From contig DASZOO010000152.1 in NCBI GenBank assembly GCA_035550775.1, forward strand, positions 1-29,693: DNA of 29,693 bases, written 5' to 3'. Position numbers and translations under genes: made by a program. Shown piece by piece: positions 6,115 through 14,671 of the stretch. The first letter of the stretch is position 1; every line of letters begins with the position of its first letter. Under the pieces are notes generated by a model. It was given only the letters and a program-made list of their open reading frames with translations, did no database searches and was not told the DNA's origin. Source of the stretch: JAOUEA01 sp035550775. Its GTDB lineage: Bacteria > Actinomycetota > UBA4738 > HRBIN12.

Positions 6115-6819
6115 ATGACCACCCCCGCCCTGCTCCGGCTCCAGGAAACCGATAGGGCGATCGACCGATCGGATGCCAGGCGTCGAGCGCTCGAGGAGGG
6201 GAGTGAGCTCGCCGCGGCTCGCGAGCGAGCGGACGCGGCCGAGGGCAGTCTCGGGGAGCTGAAGCTGAAGCTCGACGAGCTCGGCCGGGACCAGACCACG
6301 TTCGAACACGAGATCGACTCGCTCACGCAGAAGGAGCAGGACGAGCAGGCGCGCATGTTCGGCGGCGCCATCGTGAACACGAAGGAGCTCGAGGCGCTCC
6401 AGCACGAGATCGCCAGTGTGCGGAAGCGCCGATCCGATCGCGAGGACGAGCTGTTGGCGCTGCTCGAGGTCCGGGAACAGCTGGAGGCAGATGCTCGTGC
6501 CGCGGAACGCGAGGCGAGGGATCAGCGGGCCGCGGCGGAGCGGGCAGCCGACGAGGCGAGCCAGGAGCTCACTCGGGTCGTTGCCGAGCTCGCACAACGC
6601 ACCGAGGAGCGCGGCAAGCTCGCGCTCGAGATCGATCCGGAGGTGCTCGAGCTGTACGAGAGCCTGCGTCGACAGAAGAAGGGGATCGGCGCAGCGGCGC
6701 TCGTCGACGGCGTCTGTCAGGCGTGCCACGAGCACCTGTCCGCCGTGGTGCTGGACGAGCTGAAGCGGACCGAGGGGATCAGGAGGTGTGAATACTGCCG
6801 TCGCATCCTGGTCATGTGA
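6115..6819 (+). CDS. Coiled-coil protein with C-terminal C4 zinc ribbon
   Basis: A 234-residue protein of the family annotated as zinc ribbon domain-containing / C4-type (DUF164-like). Residues about 5-180 form a long Glu/Arg/Ala-rich coiled-coil hairpin containing the conserved stretch MFGGAIVNTKELEALQHEI. The C-terminus is a zinc ribbon with Cys201, Cys204 (CQACH), Cys225 and Cys228 (CEYC). Members are widespread and proposed to bind nucleic acid, but the molecular role is not established. The ATG has no Shine-Dalgarno and appears leaderless. The stop overlaps the GTG of the RNase H gene (ATGTGA), so the two are translationally coupled, a pairing I recall from many actinobacteria. Confidence 0.92.
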   Translation: MTTPALLRLQETDRAIDRSDARRRALEEGSELAAARERADAAEGSLGELKLKLDELGRDQTTFEHEIDSLTQKEQDEQARMFGGAIVNTKELEALQHEIASVRKRRSDREDELLALLEVREQLEADARAAEREARDQRAAAERAADEASQELTRVVAELAQRTEERGKLALEIDPEVLELYESLRRQKKGIGAAALVDGVCQACHEHLSAVVLDELKRTEGIRRCEYCRRILVM

Positions 6820-7220
6820 TCGTCGCGTGCGACGGGGCGTCGCGCGGCAACCCCGGTCCCGCCGGGGCGGGCGTGCAGATCACCGACGACGACGGGACCG
6901 TGCTAGCTGAGATCGCCGACGGGCTCGACGAGACCACCAACAACGTGGCCGAGTACACGGCGGTGATCCTCGGGCTGGAACGGGCGCAGGAGCTCGGCGC
7001 CACCCAGGTGCTCCTGCGATCGGACTCTCAGCTCTTGATCAACCAGCTCACCGGCCGTTACCGCGTTCGGACCCCCCATCTGCAACCGTTGCACCGACGC
7101 GCCCTCGAATTGGCGGGGGGGTTCGACACGATCGAGTACGAACATGTCCGGCGGGAGCTGAACACGGAGGCAGACCGTCTCGCGAACCAGGGCGTCGACG
7201 ACTGGCTCGCCGCTCGTTGA
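6816..7220 (+). CDS. rnhA: Ribonuclease HI family protein
   Basis: A 134-residue RNase H fold protein expected to cut the RNA strand of RNA-DNA hybrids in the cytosol. The four acidic residues are all present: Asp6 (ACDGASRGNPGPAG), Glu46 (NNVAEYTAV), Asp70 (LRSDSQLLINQL) and Asp120 (NTEADRLAN). It is shorter than E. coli RNase HI and lacks the basic protrusion, as in the RNase-H domain of actinobacterial RnhC, but without the phosphatase domain. The GTG start overlaps the upstream stop by four bases; the upstream GGAGGTG at 6782-6788 is too distant to be its own site, so coupling is the likely mode of initiation. It converges on a lipoprotein gene four bases away. Confidence 0.92.
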   Translation: MIVACDGASRGNPGPAGAGVQITDDDGTVLAEIADGLDETTNNVAEYTAVILGLERAQELGATQVLLRSDSQLLINQLTGRYRVRTPHLQPLHRRALELAGGFDTIEYEHVRRELNTEADRLANQGVDDWLAAR

Positions 7221-7224
7221 CTGG

Positions 7225-8094
7225 TCAGTCGCCGGCCCGGGTCACGGCGCTCAGAGGGATCTCGAGTGGAGCCGGGTCGCGCGCCCCGGCGAGGTCGATC
7301 CGAAGCGAGATGCCGCGAACGTCCTGAAGCGGCTCGAACGAAAGGGCACCGTCGATCCTGCCGCCGGGCGCCACTTCCAGCAACGGCGCCGAGACCTCGA
7401 TCGCCTCGCCCACCACCTTCCCGTCGGCGTCCACGAGGGTGACGTCGCTCTCGTCGAGGGTCAGCACCCGTGGCCCGGTCGCTGAGACACGCACGAAGAA
7501 GCTCCAGTTCGGCACCCCGCCGAACGAGTCCAACGTGAAACGGACGGCCGGGCGTCGGAAGTCGAGATCGAGCGGCACGAAGGCTCCGCTCACCGGGACC
7601 CCGAACCGAACGAAATCGATCACGCGCCAAGCTCCGGGCTCGGCCGCGGCGAAACGAACCGGCCCGTCGAGGGGCACCGAGAACTCGAGGGGGTCGCCTT
7701 GGGTCGGTTGCGCGATCACATCGACCTGCGCCGAGACGTCGACCTCCAACGCCTGCCCGTCCCCTCCCACACCGATGGCCGGCCCGACGGCTCCCACCAT
7801 CGACGTCGCGGTGATCTCTCCGGGGAACGAGCGGTTCGTGACGCCGAGCCAATAGGCGAATCGACGCATCAGCGGCGTCGCCGCCATGCCCCGGAGATCG
7901 TTCCCGCCGAGCACGGTCGCGCGGTAGGCCTCGACGAACCGCAGGGTGGCGGCTCGGACCTGGGCCTGCAGCAGGGCCGGGGCGCCTCGAAGCTCCGCCG
8001 CGGGGGCGGGGCTCGCCGGTCCGTCGACCGTGCTCGAGCAGGCGGCGGCGAGGATCACGAGCGCGGCCACGAGCGTCGGCGTCGTCCTCCGCAT
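7225..8094 (-). CDS. Putative lipoprotein of unknown function
   Basis: A 289-residue exported protein with a lipoprotein signal: MRRTT, a hydrophobic core and a lipobox LAAAC with Cys19 as the modified residue. After a Pro/Ala linker there is a helical segment (about 40-85) and then beta-strand-rich sequence to the end, with no catalytic motif that I recognise. The C-terminal half (LTLDESDVTLVDADGKVV, ISLRIDLAG) looks like an immunoglobulin-like or similar beta domain; that is only an impression. The ATG start has a TAGACT -10 box 11 bases upstream and no Shine-Dalgarno. It is divergent from the RNase P RNA gene. Confidence 0.85.
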   Translation of the reverse strand: MRRTTPTLVAALVILAAACSSTVDGPASPAPAAELRGAPALLQAQVRAATLRFVEAYRATVLGGNDLRGMAATPLMRRFAYWLGVTNRSFPGEITATSMVGAVGPAIGVGGDGQALEVDVSAQVDVIAQPTQGDPLEFSVPLDGPVRFAAAEPGAWRVIDFVRFGVPVSGAFVPLDLDFRRPAVRFTLDSFGGVPNWSFFVRVSATGPRVLTLDESDVTLVDADGKVVGEAIEVSAPLLEVAPGGRIDGALSFEPLQDVRGISLRIDLAGARDPAPLEIPLSAVTRAGD

Positions 8095-8105
8095 CGGTCA
8101 GGGGA

Positions 8106-8111
8106 AGTCTA
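8106..8111 (-). promoter_or_regulatory. -10 box for the lipoprotein gene
   Basis: On the minus strand TAGACT lies 11 bases before ATG 8094, giving a predicted leader of about four bases. It is back to back with the RNase P promoter, nine bases away. Confidence 0.45.
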
Positions 8112-8119
8112 CGGCCGGG

Positions 8120-8125
8120 TATCCT
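8120..8125 (+). promoter_or_regulatory. -10 box of the RNase P RNA promoter
   Basis: TATCCT ends seven bases before the first base of the P1 stem, the expected distance to a transcription start. No clear -35 is seen. The surrounding 12-mer GGGTATCCTCGG occurs again upstream of the AI-2E-family gene. Confidence 0.6.
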
Positions 8126-8132
8126 CGGTCGT

Positions 8133-8523
<391 letters not shown>

Positions 8524-8528
8524 ATACC

Positions 8529-8557
8529 CCGGTGCCCGGGTGTGGGCAGCCGACCGG
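8529..8557. terminator. Possible hairpin between rnpB and lipA
   Basis: Inner stem TGCCC (8533-8537) with GGGCA (8544-8548) inside CCGG (8529-8532) and CCGG (8554-8557). It lies in the 38-base gap where rnpB and lipA converge, so it could serve both. The stems are short. Confidence 0.3.
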
Positions 8558-8561
8558 ACGT

Positions 8562-9539
8562 TCAGTCGACCGCGCCGACGAGTCCTCGCTCGACGGCGCT
8601 GTGGAACTGGGCGCCGGCGTGGTAGCTCGATCGCACGAGCGGACCGGCTTCCACATGGGTGATGCCCATCGCCTCGCCGTTGCGCGCGTGTGTCGTGAAC
8701 TCGTCGGGATGCACCCAGCGGTCGACCGGCAGGTGGTGAGGAGTCGGCTGCAGGTACTGACCCATCGTGAGGATGTCGCACCCTGCCGCGACGAGATCGT
8801 GCATGGCCTCGGAGACCTCGTCCGGGCGCTCGCCCATGCCGAGGATGAGGTTCGACTTCGTCACCTGGCCCGGCCGCGCTCGCTTCGCGAAGCGCAGCAC
8901 GTCGAGTGACCGATCGTAGCCGAAGGCGGGGCGGATGCGACCGTGCAGGCGTCGAACGGTCTCGAGATTGTGAGCGAAGACGTCGGGCTGAGCCTCGAGC
9001 ACGGTCGCGATGTCGCGCTCCCCGCCCTTGAAGTCGCTCGGCAGCACCTCGATGCCCACCTCGGGCACCGCCTGTCTCACCCGTCGCACGGTCTCGGCCC
9101 AAGCAGCCGCGCCGCCGTCGGGGAGATCGTCGCGAGCCACGCCGGTCAACACGACGAATCGAAGCCCCATGCGTGCGACCGCGTCGGCGATGCGGGCGGA
9201 CTCGCCGGCATCGGGGGGGGCCGGCTTCGCGGTCATCACGTCGCAGAAGCCGCATCGACGGGTGCATCGATCACCCAGGATCAGGAACGTGGCCTCTCGG
9301 TCCTCCCAGCACTCGTAGATGTTGGGGCACATCGCCTCTTCGCACACCGTATGGAGGTCGAGGCTCCGCATGATGTGCCGGAGGTCGATCGTGTTGGGGC
9401 CGGCGCGCAACCGGGTCTTGAGCCAGGGGGGTTTCCGCTCGCCTTCGGCGTTCACCCCGGCCTCGGACGGGCCGTTGGAGACCGACACGATGGGCAGGTG
9501 GAGGCGGCGGCCGCGAGGGTTGTGGTCGCGATCAGCCAT
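8562..9539 (-). CDS. lipA: Lipoyl synthase
   Basis: A 325-residue radical-SAM enzyme that inserts two sulfurs into protein-bound octanoyl groups, completing lipoyl cofactors begun by LipB. Both iron-sulfur sites are complete: the auxiliary cluster Cys66, Cys71, Cys77 (CEEAMCPNIYEC) and the radical-SAM CxxxCxxC Cys92, Cys96, Cys99 (CTRRCGFC). The C-terminal RSSYHA carries the serine ligand of the auxiliary cluster. The frame is open upstream to 9974, but those codons overlap the divergent transporter gene; ATG 9539 is chosen because the LipA-like sequence starts there and GAAGG and a -10 box lie just upstream. LipB is encoded 11 kb away in the dehydrogenase operon, whereas the two are adjacent in many actinobacteria. 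Confidence 0.97.
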   Translation of the reverse strand: MADRDHNPRGRRLHLPIVSVSNGPSEAGVNAEGERKPPWLKTRLRAGPNTIDLRHIMRSLDLHTVCEEAMCPNIYECWEDREATFLILGDRCTRRCGFCDVMTAKPAPPDAGESARIADAVARMGLRFVVLTGVARDDLPDGGAAAWAETVRRVRQAVPEVGIEVLPSDFKGGERDIATVLEAQPDVFAHNLETVRRLHGRIRPAFGYDRSLDVLRFAKRARPGQVTKSNLILGMGERPDEVSEAMHDLVAAGCDILTMGQYLQPTPHHLPVDRWVHPDEFTTHARNGEAMGITHVEAGPLVRSSYHAGAQFHSAVERGLVGAVD

Positions 9540-9547
9540 GGCCTTCG

Positions 9548-9553
9548 AGTGTA
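9548..9553 (-). promoter_or_regulatory. -10 box for lipA
   Basis: On the minus strand TACACT lies eight bases before ATG 9539, giving an almost leaderless mRNA. It is divergent from the AI-2E-family promoter, 15 bases away. Confidence 0.45.
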
Positions 9554-9568
9554 GCCGTGCGCGGGGGG

Positions 9569-9574
9569 TATCCT
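9569..9574 (+). promoter_or_regulatory. -10 box for the AI-2E-family transporter
   Basis: TATCCT lies within GGGTATCCTCGG (9566-9577), a 12-mer identical to the one at the RNase P promoter (8117-8128). The start codon is 26 bases downstream with AAAGGGA as Shine-Dalgarno. Confidence 0.5.
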
Positions 9575-9600
9575 CGGCCGACGGCGTCGGAAAGGGAACG

Positions 9601-10866
9601 ATGAGCGAGGATCGCGAGGATCCGGGGACGGGGCCCGAAGGGCGCCGGCCGATCCCGGTCACGATCCGCCCCCCCTCGTGGCGGTGGATCGTGACGCTGC
9701 TCGCGCTCATCTTTGCCGCATGGCTCGTTGCGACGACAACGGTTTCACTGCTGCGGCAGCTCTCCAGCCTGCTCACGTGGATCCTCGTCGCCTTGTTCGC
9801 CTCGTTCGCCCTCGAGCCGGCGGTCGATTGGCTCGCCCGGCGTGGGTGGCGCCGCGGCCTCGCGACCGGTGCGATCCTGCTGGGCGTCGTCGTCTTCGCG
9901 ATCGTGATGGTGGCGTTGATGATCCCGCTGGTCGTCGACCAGCTCCGGTCACTGATCGAGGCAGCGCCCGACATCCTCGCATCGGTCAGCGGCTACACCG
10001 AGCGGTGGTTCAACTTCGAGATCTCGCAGTCCTCGCTCGAGGAACAGCTGCGAACGGCGAACTCCGGACTCGCGGGGTTCGCGACCAACATCGCCGGGAA
10101 CGTGTTCGGGTTCGCGTCGTCCCTCGTCGGGGCCATCTTCATGCTCCTCACGATCGGCTTGTTCACGTTCTACTTCACGGCCGACGGCCCCCGGTTCCGC
10201 CGTGCGGTGCTCTCGGTGTTGCCGAGGGACCGCCAGGAGCACGTCCTGTGGATCTGGGAGGTAGCGATCGAGAAGACCGGGGCCTACCTCTACTCGCGGC
10301 TCCTGCTCGCCATCGTCTCGGGTATCGCCACGTTCGTCGTCCTGACCGCGCTCGGTGTTCCGTTCGCGGTTCCCCTCGCGGTGTGGATGGGGCTCGTCTC
10401 GCAGTTCATCCCCACGGTCGGCACGTACATCGCCATGGCCCTGCCTCTGCTCGTCACGGTCGTCGCGAGTCCGATCAAGGCGTTGGTCCTGCTCGTCTTC
10501 TTCACCGCTTACCAGCAGGTCGAGAACTACGTGCTCAGCCCGCGCATCACGGCCAAGACCATGGAGCTGCACGCCGCGGTCGCGTTCGGATGCGCCGTCG
10601 CCGGCGCGAGCATCGCCGGGCTCATCGGAGCGTTCATCGCCCTGCCGGTCGCGGCGATCGTGCAGGCGGTGATCTCGAGCGCGCTCGACCGACACGACGT
10701 GATCGAGGCCGACCTCACACGCGACATCGACCCCGAGCAGGCGAAGCAGGAGCTCGACGAACAACGTCGGCGGGCGAAGGCCAGCGGGGAGGGCCTGGTG
10801 GCCGCCGTTCGGAAGCGGCTCGTCGACGAACCTGACGCCGACGTCGACGTGCCCGACGACGGCTAG
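9601..10866 (+). CDS. AI-2E family transporter (PerM-like)
   Basis: A 421-residue polytopic membrane protein. Hydrophobic segments lie at about residues 29-46, 55-72, 88-112, 168-192, 235-290 (two), 293-305 and 330-360. Family hallmarks are visible: SQFIPTVGTYIAMALP at about 267-282 and YQQVENYVLSPRI at about 304-316. The family exports or imports diverse small molecules; the name comes from TqsA, and some members act as Na+/H+ antiporters, so the substrate is open. The N- and C-terminal tails are charged, and the C-terminus is highly acidic (DEPDADVDVPDDG). ATG 9601 is chosen for its Shine-Dalgarno AAAGGGA; the longer open frame upstream overlaps lipA. It converges on the large histidine kinase. 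Confidence 0.9.
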   Translation: MSEDREDPGTGPEGRRPIPVTIRPPSWRWIVTLLALIFAAWLVATTTVSLLRQLSSLLTWILVALFASFALEPAVDWLARRGWRRGLATGAILLGVVVFAIVMVALMIPLVVDQLRSLIEAAPDILASVSGYTERWFNFEISQSSLEEQLRTANSGLAGFATNIAGNVFGFASSLVGAIFMLLTIGLFTFYFTADGPRFRRAVLSVLPRDRQEHVLWIWEVAIEKTGAYLYSRLLLAIVSGIATFVVLTALGVPFAVPLAVWMGLVSQFIPTVGTYIAMALPLLVTVVASPIKALVLLVFFTAYQQVENYVLSPRITAKTMELHAAVAFGCAVAGASIAGLIGAFIALPVAAIVQAVISSALDRHDVIEADLTRDIDPEQAKQELDEQRRRAKASGEGLVAAVRKRLVDEPDADVDVPDDG

Positions 10867-10875
10867 CCACGTTCC

Positions 10876-13629
10876 TCACACGACGTCGGCAGGCTCCGAG
10901 GACCTCGCGGAGACGCCCCTGCCCGCTGGTGGCGGGACCCCGGCGCCCCGCGAGTCGGGTCCGTGGGGCAGGAACACCCTGAACGCGGAGCCGCCTCCGA
11001 TGCGCTCGTCGACCCAGGCACGTCCTCCGTGGAGCTCCGCGAACCTGGCCACGAGCGACAGGCCGACGCCGGTGCCGGGGGAATAGGAGGAGACCGTGGG
11101 CCCCCGGCGGAACGGCTCGAAGATCGCGTCGCGGAGCTCAGCGGGCACGCCGGGTCCGTCGTCCTCGACGCTCAACAGCGCCCCGCCGTCGCAGGCCTCC
11201 AGCCGCACCCAGATCCGGCACGTGGGCACCGTGTGCCGAGCCGCGTTCACCACGAGGTTCTCGACGATCCGCTCGATCTTCGGCGGATCGATCGTGAGCA
11301 CCAGCGGCCGCACATCGAGCTCGATCGCGCGGTCGGCGAGCGAGTCGAGGCTCTCGACGGCCCGGCGCGTGAGCGCGGCCACGTCGACCGTGCGGTACTG
11401 GGGTTCCACGATGCCGCGGTTCAGCCGATCGATGTCGAGCAGGTCCTTCAGCAACCGATCGAGCTTGCGCGCGTTGGCGGCCAGGCGCTCCATCAGGTCG
11501 GCGCGGTCAACGGTCGACATCGCGCTGCCGCGCTCGAGCGTGAGCGAGAGTCCGAGGATCGAGGTCAGCGGGCTCCGGAGCTCGTGCGACACCGCTGCGA
11601 GGAACGTGTTCTTCATCTCGTCGAGCGCGCGCAGCCGTTCGGCGGCTTCCCGCTCACGACGCTCCGAATCCCGGAGGGCGTGTTCGGCGAGCTTGCGGTC
11701 GGTGATGTCCATGAGCACGCCCTGCAGGAAGAGGGGCGTCCCCTGGGCGTCGGAGACGAACGTCGTCTCGTCGTGGACCCAGATCGTGCGGCCGTCTCGG
11801 GTGTTGACCCGGTACTCGGCCTTCCACGGGCGCCGGGCGGTCACCGACTCGAGGTACGTGCGCTCGACCTCCGCTCGATCCTCCGGCGCCATGATCGCGA
11901 GCCAGAGGGTGGGGTCGTCGATCCATTCCTGTGGGGTGTAGCCGGTGATCTCCTCGACCTGCGGGCTCATGTAGATCGACTCCATCGAACGGTCGGCGCG
12001 ATCGAGGTAGATCGCCGCGGGCACGTGCTCCACGATGGCTCGGTACCGCTCCTCGGCCTCCGAGAGGCGACGAGCCGCTTGTTCCCGTTCGATCGCAGCG
12101 CCGAGCGTGTTGGCCACCACGCGCACCGCGTCGACCTCGGCCGTCTGCCAGAGCCGGTCGCTCGCGCACGCGTCGATCCCGATGTAGCCCCACCACTCGT
12201 CGCCCACGTGGACCGGCACGACGATCAGTGAGCGGATGCCCGCTCCCTCGATCGTCTGGCGCTCCTCGCCGGGCAGGTCGGCCGTCCGGCCATGGATCAC
12301 GCCACCCTCGCTCAGCACCGCCGCCCATCGGGCGCGCCCCGCGCCGTAGGGGCGGGGACGCGAGGACGCCCCGACGGAGGCGGGGGCTCCGTCGGCGACC
12401 CACGCGTGGCGCAGGACCGCGTGGAGCCCCGAGGGAAGGTCGATGTTCTCGAAGACACCCGCTCGGGTCGCAGAGCCTGCCAGGCCCAGGCGTTCGAGCA
12501 CGTCGTCGATGCACGTTCGCCACTGGGGAGCCCGCAGGAATCGCTCCGCCGCGTATCCGGCCGCTTCGAGGATGCGGTCACGGGTTCTCAGCGCCTGCTC
12601 GGCGAGCTTGCGATCGGTGACATCGGTCAGCACTCCCTGCCAGGCGTGATCCCCGTCGGCGGTGGGCACGAGGAACCCGTGGTCGTGCACCCACACCACG
12701 CGGCCGTCCCGATGCACGATGCGATGCTCAATCTCGTAGTCCTCTCCCGTCTCGTTCGTGCGGTTGGACTCCTCGAGGACCCGCTCGCGATCGTCGGGAT
12801 GCACGAGCCTCATCCACAGGCCGGGATCGGCCAGGCGCTCGGCCGGTGTGTAGCCGGTCAGGCGCTCGTACTGCGGACTCACGTAGCGAGCCGTGACGAG
12901 TTCGTCCACGGCGTCGACGTAGATCACGGCCGGGAGCTGTTCCACGAGCGACCGATACCGTTCCTCCGCCGTTCGAAGCGCCTGAAGCATCTCGCGTTCC
13001 GACGTGACGTCGTGGATCACGCCTCGATACCGCGTGGCGCCGTCGACGGTGACCGGTGTCGCCTCGTCCCGGACCCAGATCTCGTGGCCTGCTGCGGTGC
13101 GCATGCGGTACTCGGCGGCGAACCGCGTACCGGCTTGCACCGCATCGCTCCACGCGGACAGCACGGCGCCGACATCGTCTGGGTGCACCTGGCGGGTCCA
13201 CAGTTCCGGGTCGTCGAGCCACTGCTCGGCAGGGAAGCCGAGCAGGGACTGGATCTGCGGGCTGATGTAGTCGGCCGGCGCCGTCCCTGGTTCGTGCTCC
13301 GGATCCCAGGCGTATGCCACGGCCGGCACCTGCTCGAGCATGGACCGGTACGTCGCCCGAGCTCCCTCGTGTCGCCGTCGTTCGGCCCGCGCCCGCACCC
13401 GCTGGAGCAGCGCGATCGTGCCGACCGCCGCGCAGGTCACGACGAGGATGCCGAAGGCCGATCCCGTGAACCCCGGCAGCCTGGATTCGAGGGCTCCACG
13501 GATGGCCTCGAACGCACCAGTGGCGACGCCGGCGGCGAGCAGCACGATCGCGCCGACCACGACCATCCGGTCGTGCCGGCTCGACGGCCGGTCGCCGTCG
13601 GCCTCGGGCGGGGTTCGTCGCGTGTCCAC
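10876..13629 (-). CDS. Membrane-anchored PAS/PAS/GAF/PAS sensor histidine kinase
   Basis: A 917-residue sensor kinase. In order: two transmembrane helices (about 22-44 and 55-77) with a short outer loop; PAS1 (93-210) and PAS2 (222-347), each ending in a PAC-like DVT motif; a GAF domain (about 360-515); PAS3 (525-647); a dimerisation domain with phospho-acceptor His682 in AAVSHELRSPL; and an ATPase domain with N-box Asn795 (NLVVNAARHT), G1 DDGPGVP (823-829) and G2 GTGVGLS (852-858). All kinase motifs are intact. The large cytoplasmic sensory part suggests detection of a diffusible or redox ligand, but no ligand residue can be assigned. Start is GTG 13629; GATAAC ten bases upstream may be a -10. 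No response regulator gene is adjacent, so it is an orphan kinase. Confidence 0.93.
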   Translation of the reverse strand: MDTRRTPPEADGDRPSSRHDRMVVVGAIVLLAAGVATGAFEAIRGALESRLPGFTGSAFGILVVTCAAVGTIALLQRVRARAERRRHEGARATYRSMLEQVPAVAYAWDPEHEPGTAPADYISPQIQSLLGFPAEQWLDDPELWTRQVHPDDVGAVLSAWSDAVQAGTRFAAEYRMRTAAGHEIWVRDEATPVTVDGATRYRGVIHDVTSEREMLQALRTAEERYRSLVEQLPAVIYVDAVDELVTARYVSPQYERLTGYTPAERLADPGLWMRLVHPDDRERVLEESNRTNETGEDYEIEHRIVHRDGRVVWVHDHGFLVPTADGDHAWQGVLTDVTDRKLAEQALRTRDRILEAAGYAAERFLRAPQWRTCIDDVLERLGLAGSATRAGVFENIDLPSGLHAVLRHAWVADGAPASVGASSRPRPYGAGRARWAAVLSEGGVIHGRTADLPGEERQTIEGAGIRSLIVVPVHVGDEWWGYIGIDACASDRLWQTAEVDAVRVVANTLGAAIEREQAARRLSEAEERYRAIVEHVPAAIYLDRADRSMESIYMSPQVEEITGYTPQEWIDDPTLWLAIMAPEDRAEVERTYLESVTARRPWKAEYRVNTRDGRTIWVHDETTFVSDAQGTPLFLQGVLMDITDRKLAEHALRDSERREREAAERLRALDEMKNTFLAAVSHELRSPLTSILGLSLTLERGSAMSTVDRADLMERLAANARKLDRLLKDLLDIDRLNRGIVEPQYRTVDVAALTRRAVESLDSLADRAIELDVRPLVLTIDPPKIERIVENLVVNAARHTVPTCRIWVRLEACDGGALLSVEDDGPGVPAELRDAIFEPFRRGPTVSSYSPGTGVGLSLVARFAELHGGRAWVDERIGGGSAFRVFLPHGPDSRGAGVPPPAGRGVSARSSEPADVV

Positions 13630-13681
13630 CGTCGATGCGGTTATCGACGTGCGAGAGGGGCCGCTGAACCGTGGCGGTCGC

Positions 13682-14671
13682 TCAGGTTCGAGCCAGGTCG
13701 AGCATGCGACGGTAGACCTGGTCTGGTTCCGGCTCCATGTAGAAGTGCTCGAGCGGGGCGGCGAACGGCATCGCCGGCACGTCGGGCCCGCCGACCCGCA
13801 CGATGGGGGCGTCGAGGTCGTACATCGCCTCCTCGCCGATCGTCGCCGCGATCTCGGCGCCGGCGCCGTAGGTGCGGTTGTCCTCGTACACCACGATCGC
13901 CTTCGACGTGCGGCGCACCGACCCGAGGATCGTCTCGGTGTCCAGCGGCGCCAGCGATCTCACGTCGACGACCTCGACGGAGACGCCCTCGTCCTCCTGC
14001 AGTCGAGCCGCGGCGTCGAGACAGACGTGCAGCGCATGCCCGTAGCTCACGCACGTGAGGTCGCTGCCCTCCCGCTTGACGTCCGCCGTGCCGATGGGCA
14101 CGAGGTGACGCTCGTCCGGCACATCCCCGGTGATCGCCCGGTACGTCTTCTTGTGCTCCAGGAACAGCACGGGGTCGGGGTCGGCGATGGCAGCCCGGAG
14201 CAGCCCGGCCGCGTCGGCCGGGGTCGACGGCATCACGACCTTGAGCCCCGGCACGTGCGCGTAGTACGCCTCGATCGACTGTGAGTGGTAGAGGGCGCCG
14301 TGGATGCCTCCCCCGCACGGCGCCCGGATCACGAGCGGACACCCGAACGCCCCGTTCGACCGGTATCGGATGCGCGCGGCCTCGGACACGATCTGGTCGA
14401 ACGCCGGATGGATGAAGTCGGCGAACTGGATCTCGGCGACGGGCAGCAGGCCGTGCATGGCCATGCCGATCGCGATGCCCACCAACCCGGATTCCGCCAG
14501 GGGGGTGTCGATCACCCGTTGCTCGCCGAACTCCTCCATCCAGCCCATGCTGACCCGGAAGACGCCCCCCCGGTTCCCGACGTCCTCGCCCAGCAGCACG
14601 ATGCGGTCGTCGTCCGACATCTCGTCGTGCAGGGCATCGCGGATCGCCGTCACCACGTTCTTCTCGGTCAC
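13682..14671 (-). CDS. 2-oxoacid dehydrogenase E1 component, beta subunit (set 1)
   Basis: A 329-residue E1-beta of the alpha2-beta2 type, which with E1-alpha decarboxylates a 2-oxoacid using thiamine diphosphate and passes the acyl group to lipoyl-E2. It shows VLLGEDVGNRGGVFRVSMGW with the conserved Glu29, QRVIDTPLAESGLVGIAIGMA, FADFIHPAFDQI, and the C-terminal domain with SVEVVDVRSLAPLD. The start is GTG 14671, overlapping the E1-alpha stop as GTGA, with CGGAGG just upstream; the open frame extends to 14752, but that part is Arg-rich shadow sequence inside E1-alpha. No E2 or E3 gene follows. Pyruvate, branched-chain or other substrate cannot be fixed from this subunit. Confidence 0.93.
   Translation of the reverse strand: MTEKNVVTAIRDALHDEMSDDDRIVLLGEDVGNRGGVFRVSMGWMEEFGEQRVIDTPLAESGLVGIAIGMAMHGLLPVAEIQFADFIHPAFDQIVSEAARIRYRSNGAFGCPLVIRAPCGGGIHGALYHSQSIEAYYAHVPGLKVVMPSTPADAAGLLRAAIADPDPVLFLEHKKTYRAITGDVPDERHLVPIGTADVKREGSDLTCVSYGHALHVCLDAAARLQEDEGVSVEVVDVRSLAPLDTETILGSVRRTSKAIVVYEDNRTYGAGAEIAATIGEEAMYDLDAPIVRVGGPDVPAMPFAAPLEHFYMEPEPDQVYRRMLDLART

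Noticed and set aside
9540..9974. N-terminal extension of lipA by 145 codons in the same open frame
   Set aside because: It overlaps the divergent AI-2E-family gene, is Ser/Thr/Arg-rich shadow sequence, and lipoyl synthase homology begins at ATG 9539 behind GAAGG and a -10 box.
13682..13720. GGTTCGA-like T-arm motif near 13684 suggesting a tRNA
   Set aside because: It lies in the last codons of E1-beta and no acceptor, D or anticodon arms can be drawn. No tRNA was found in the window.
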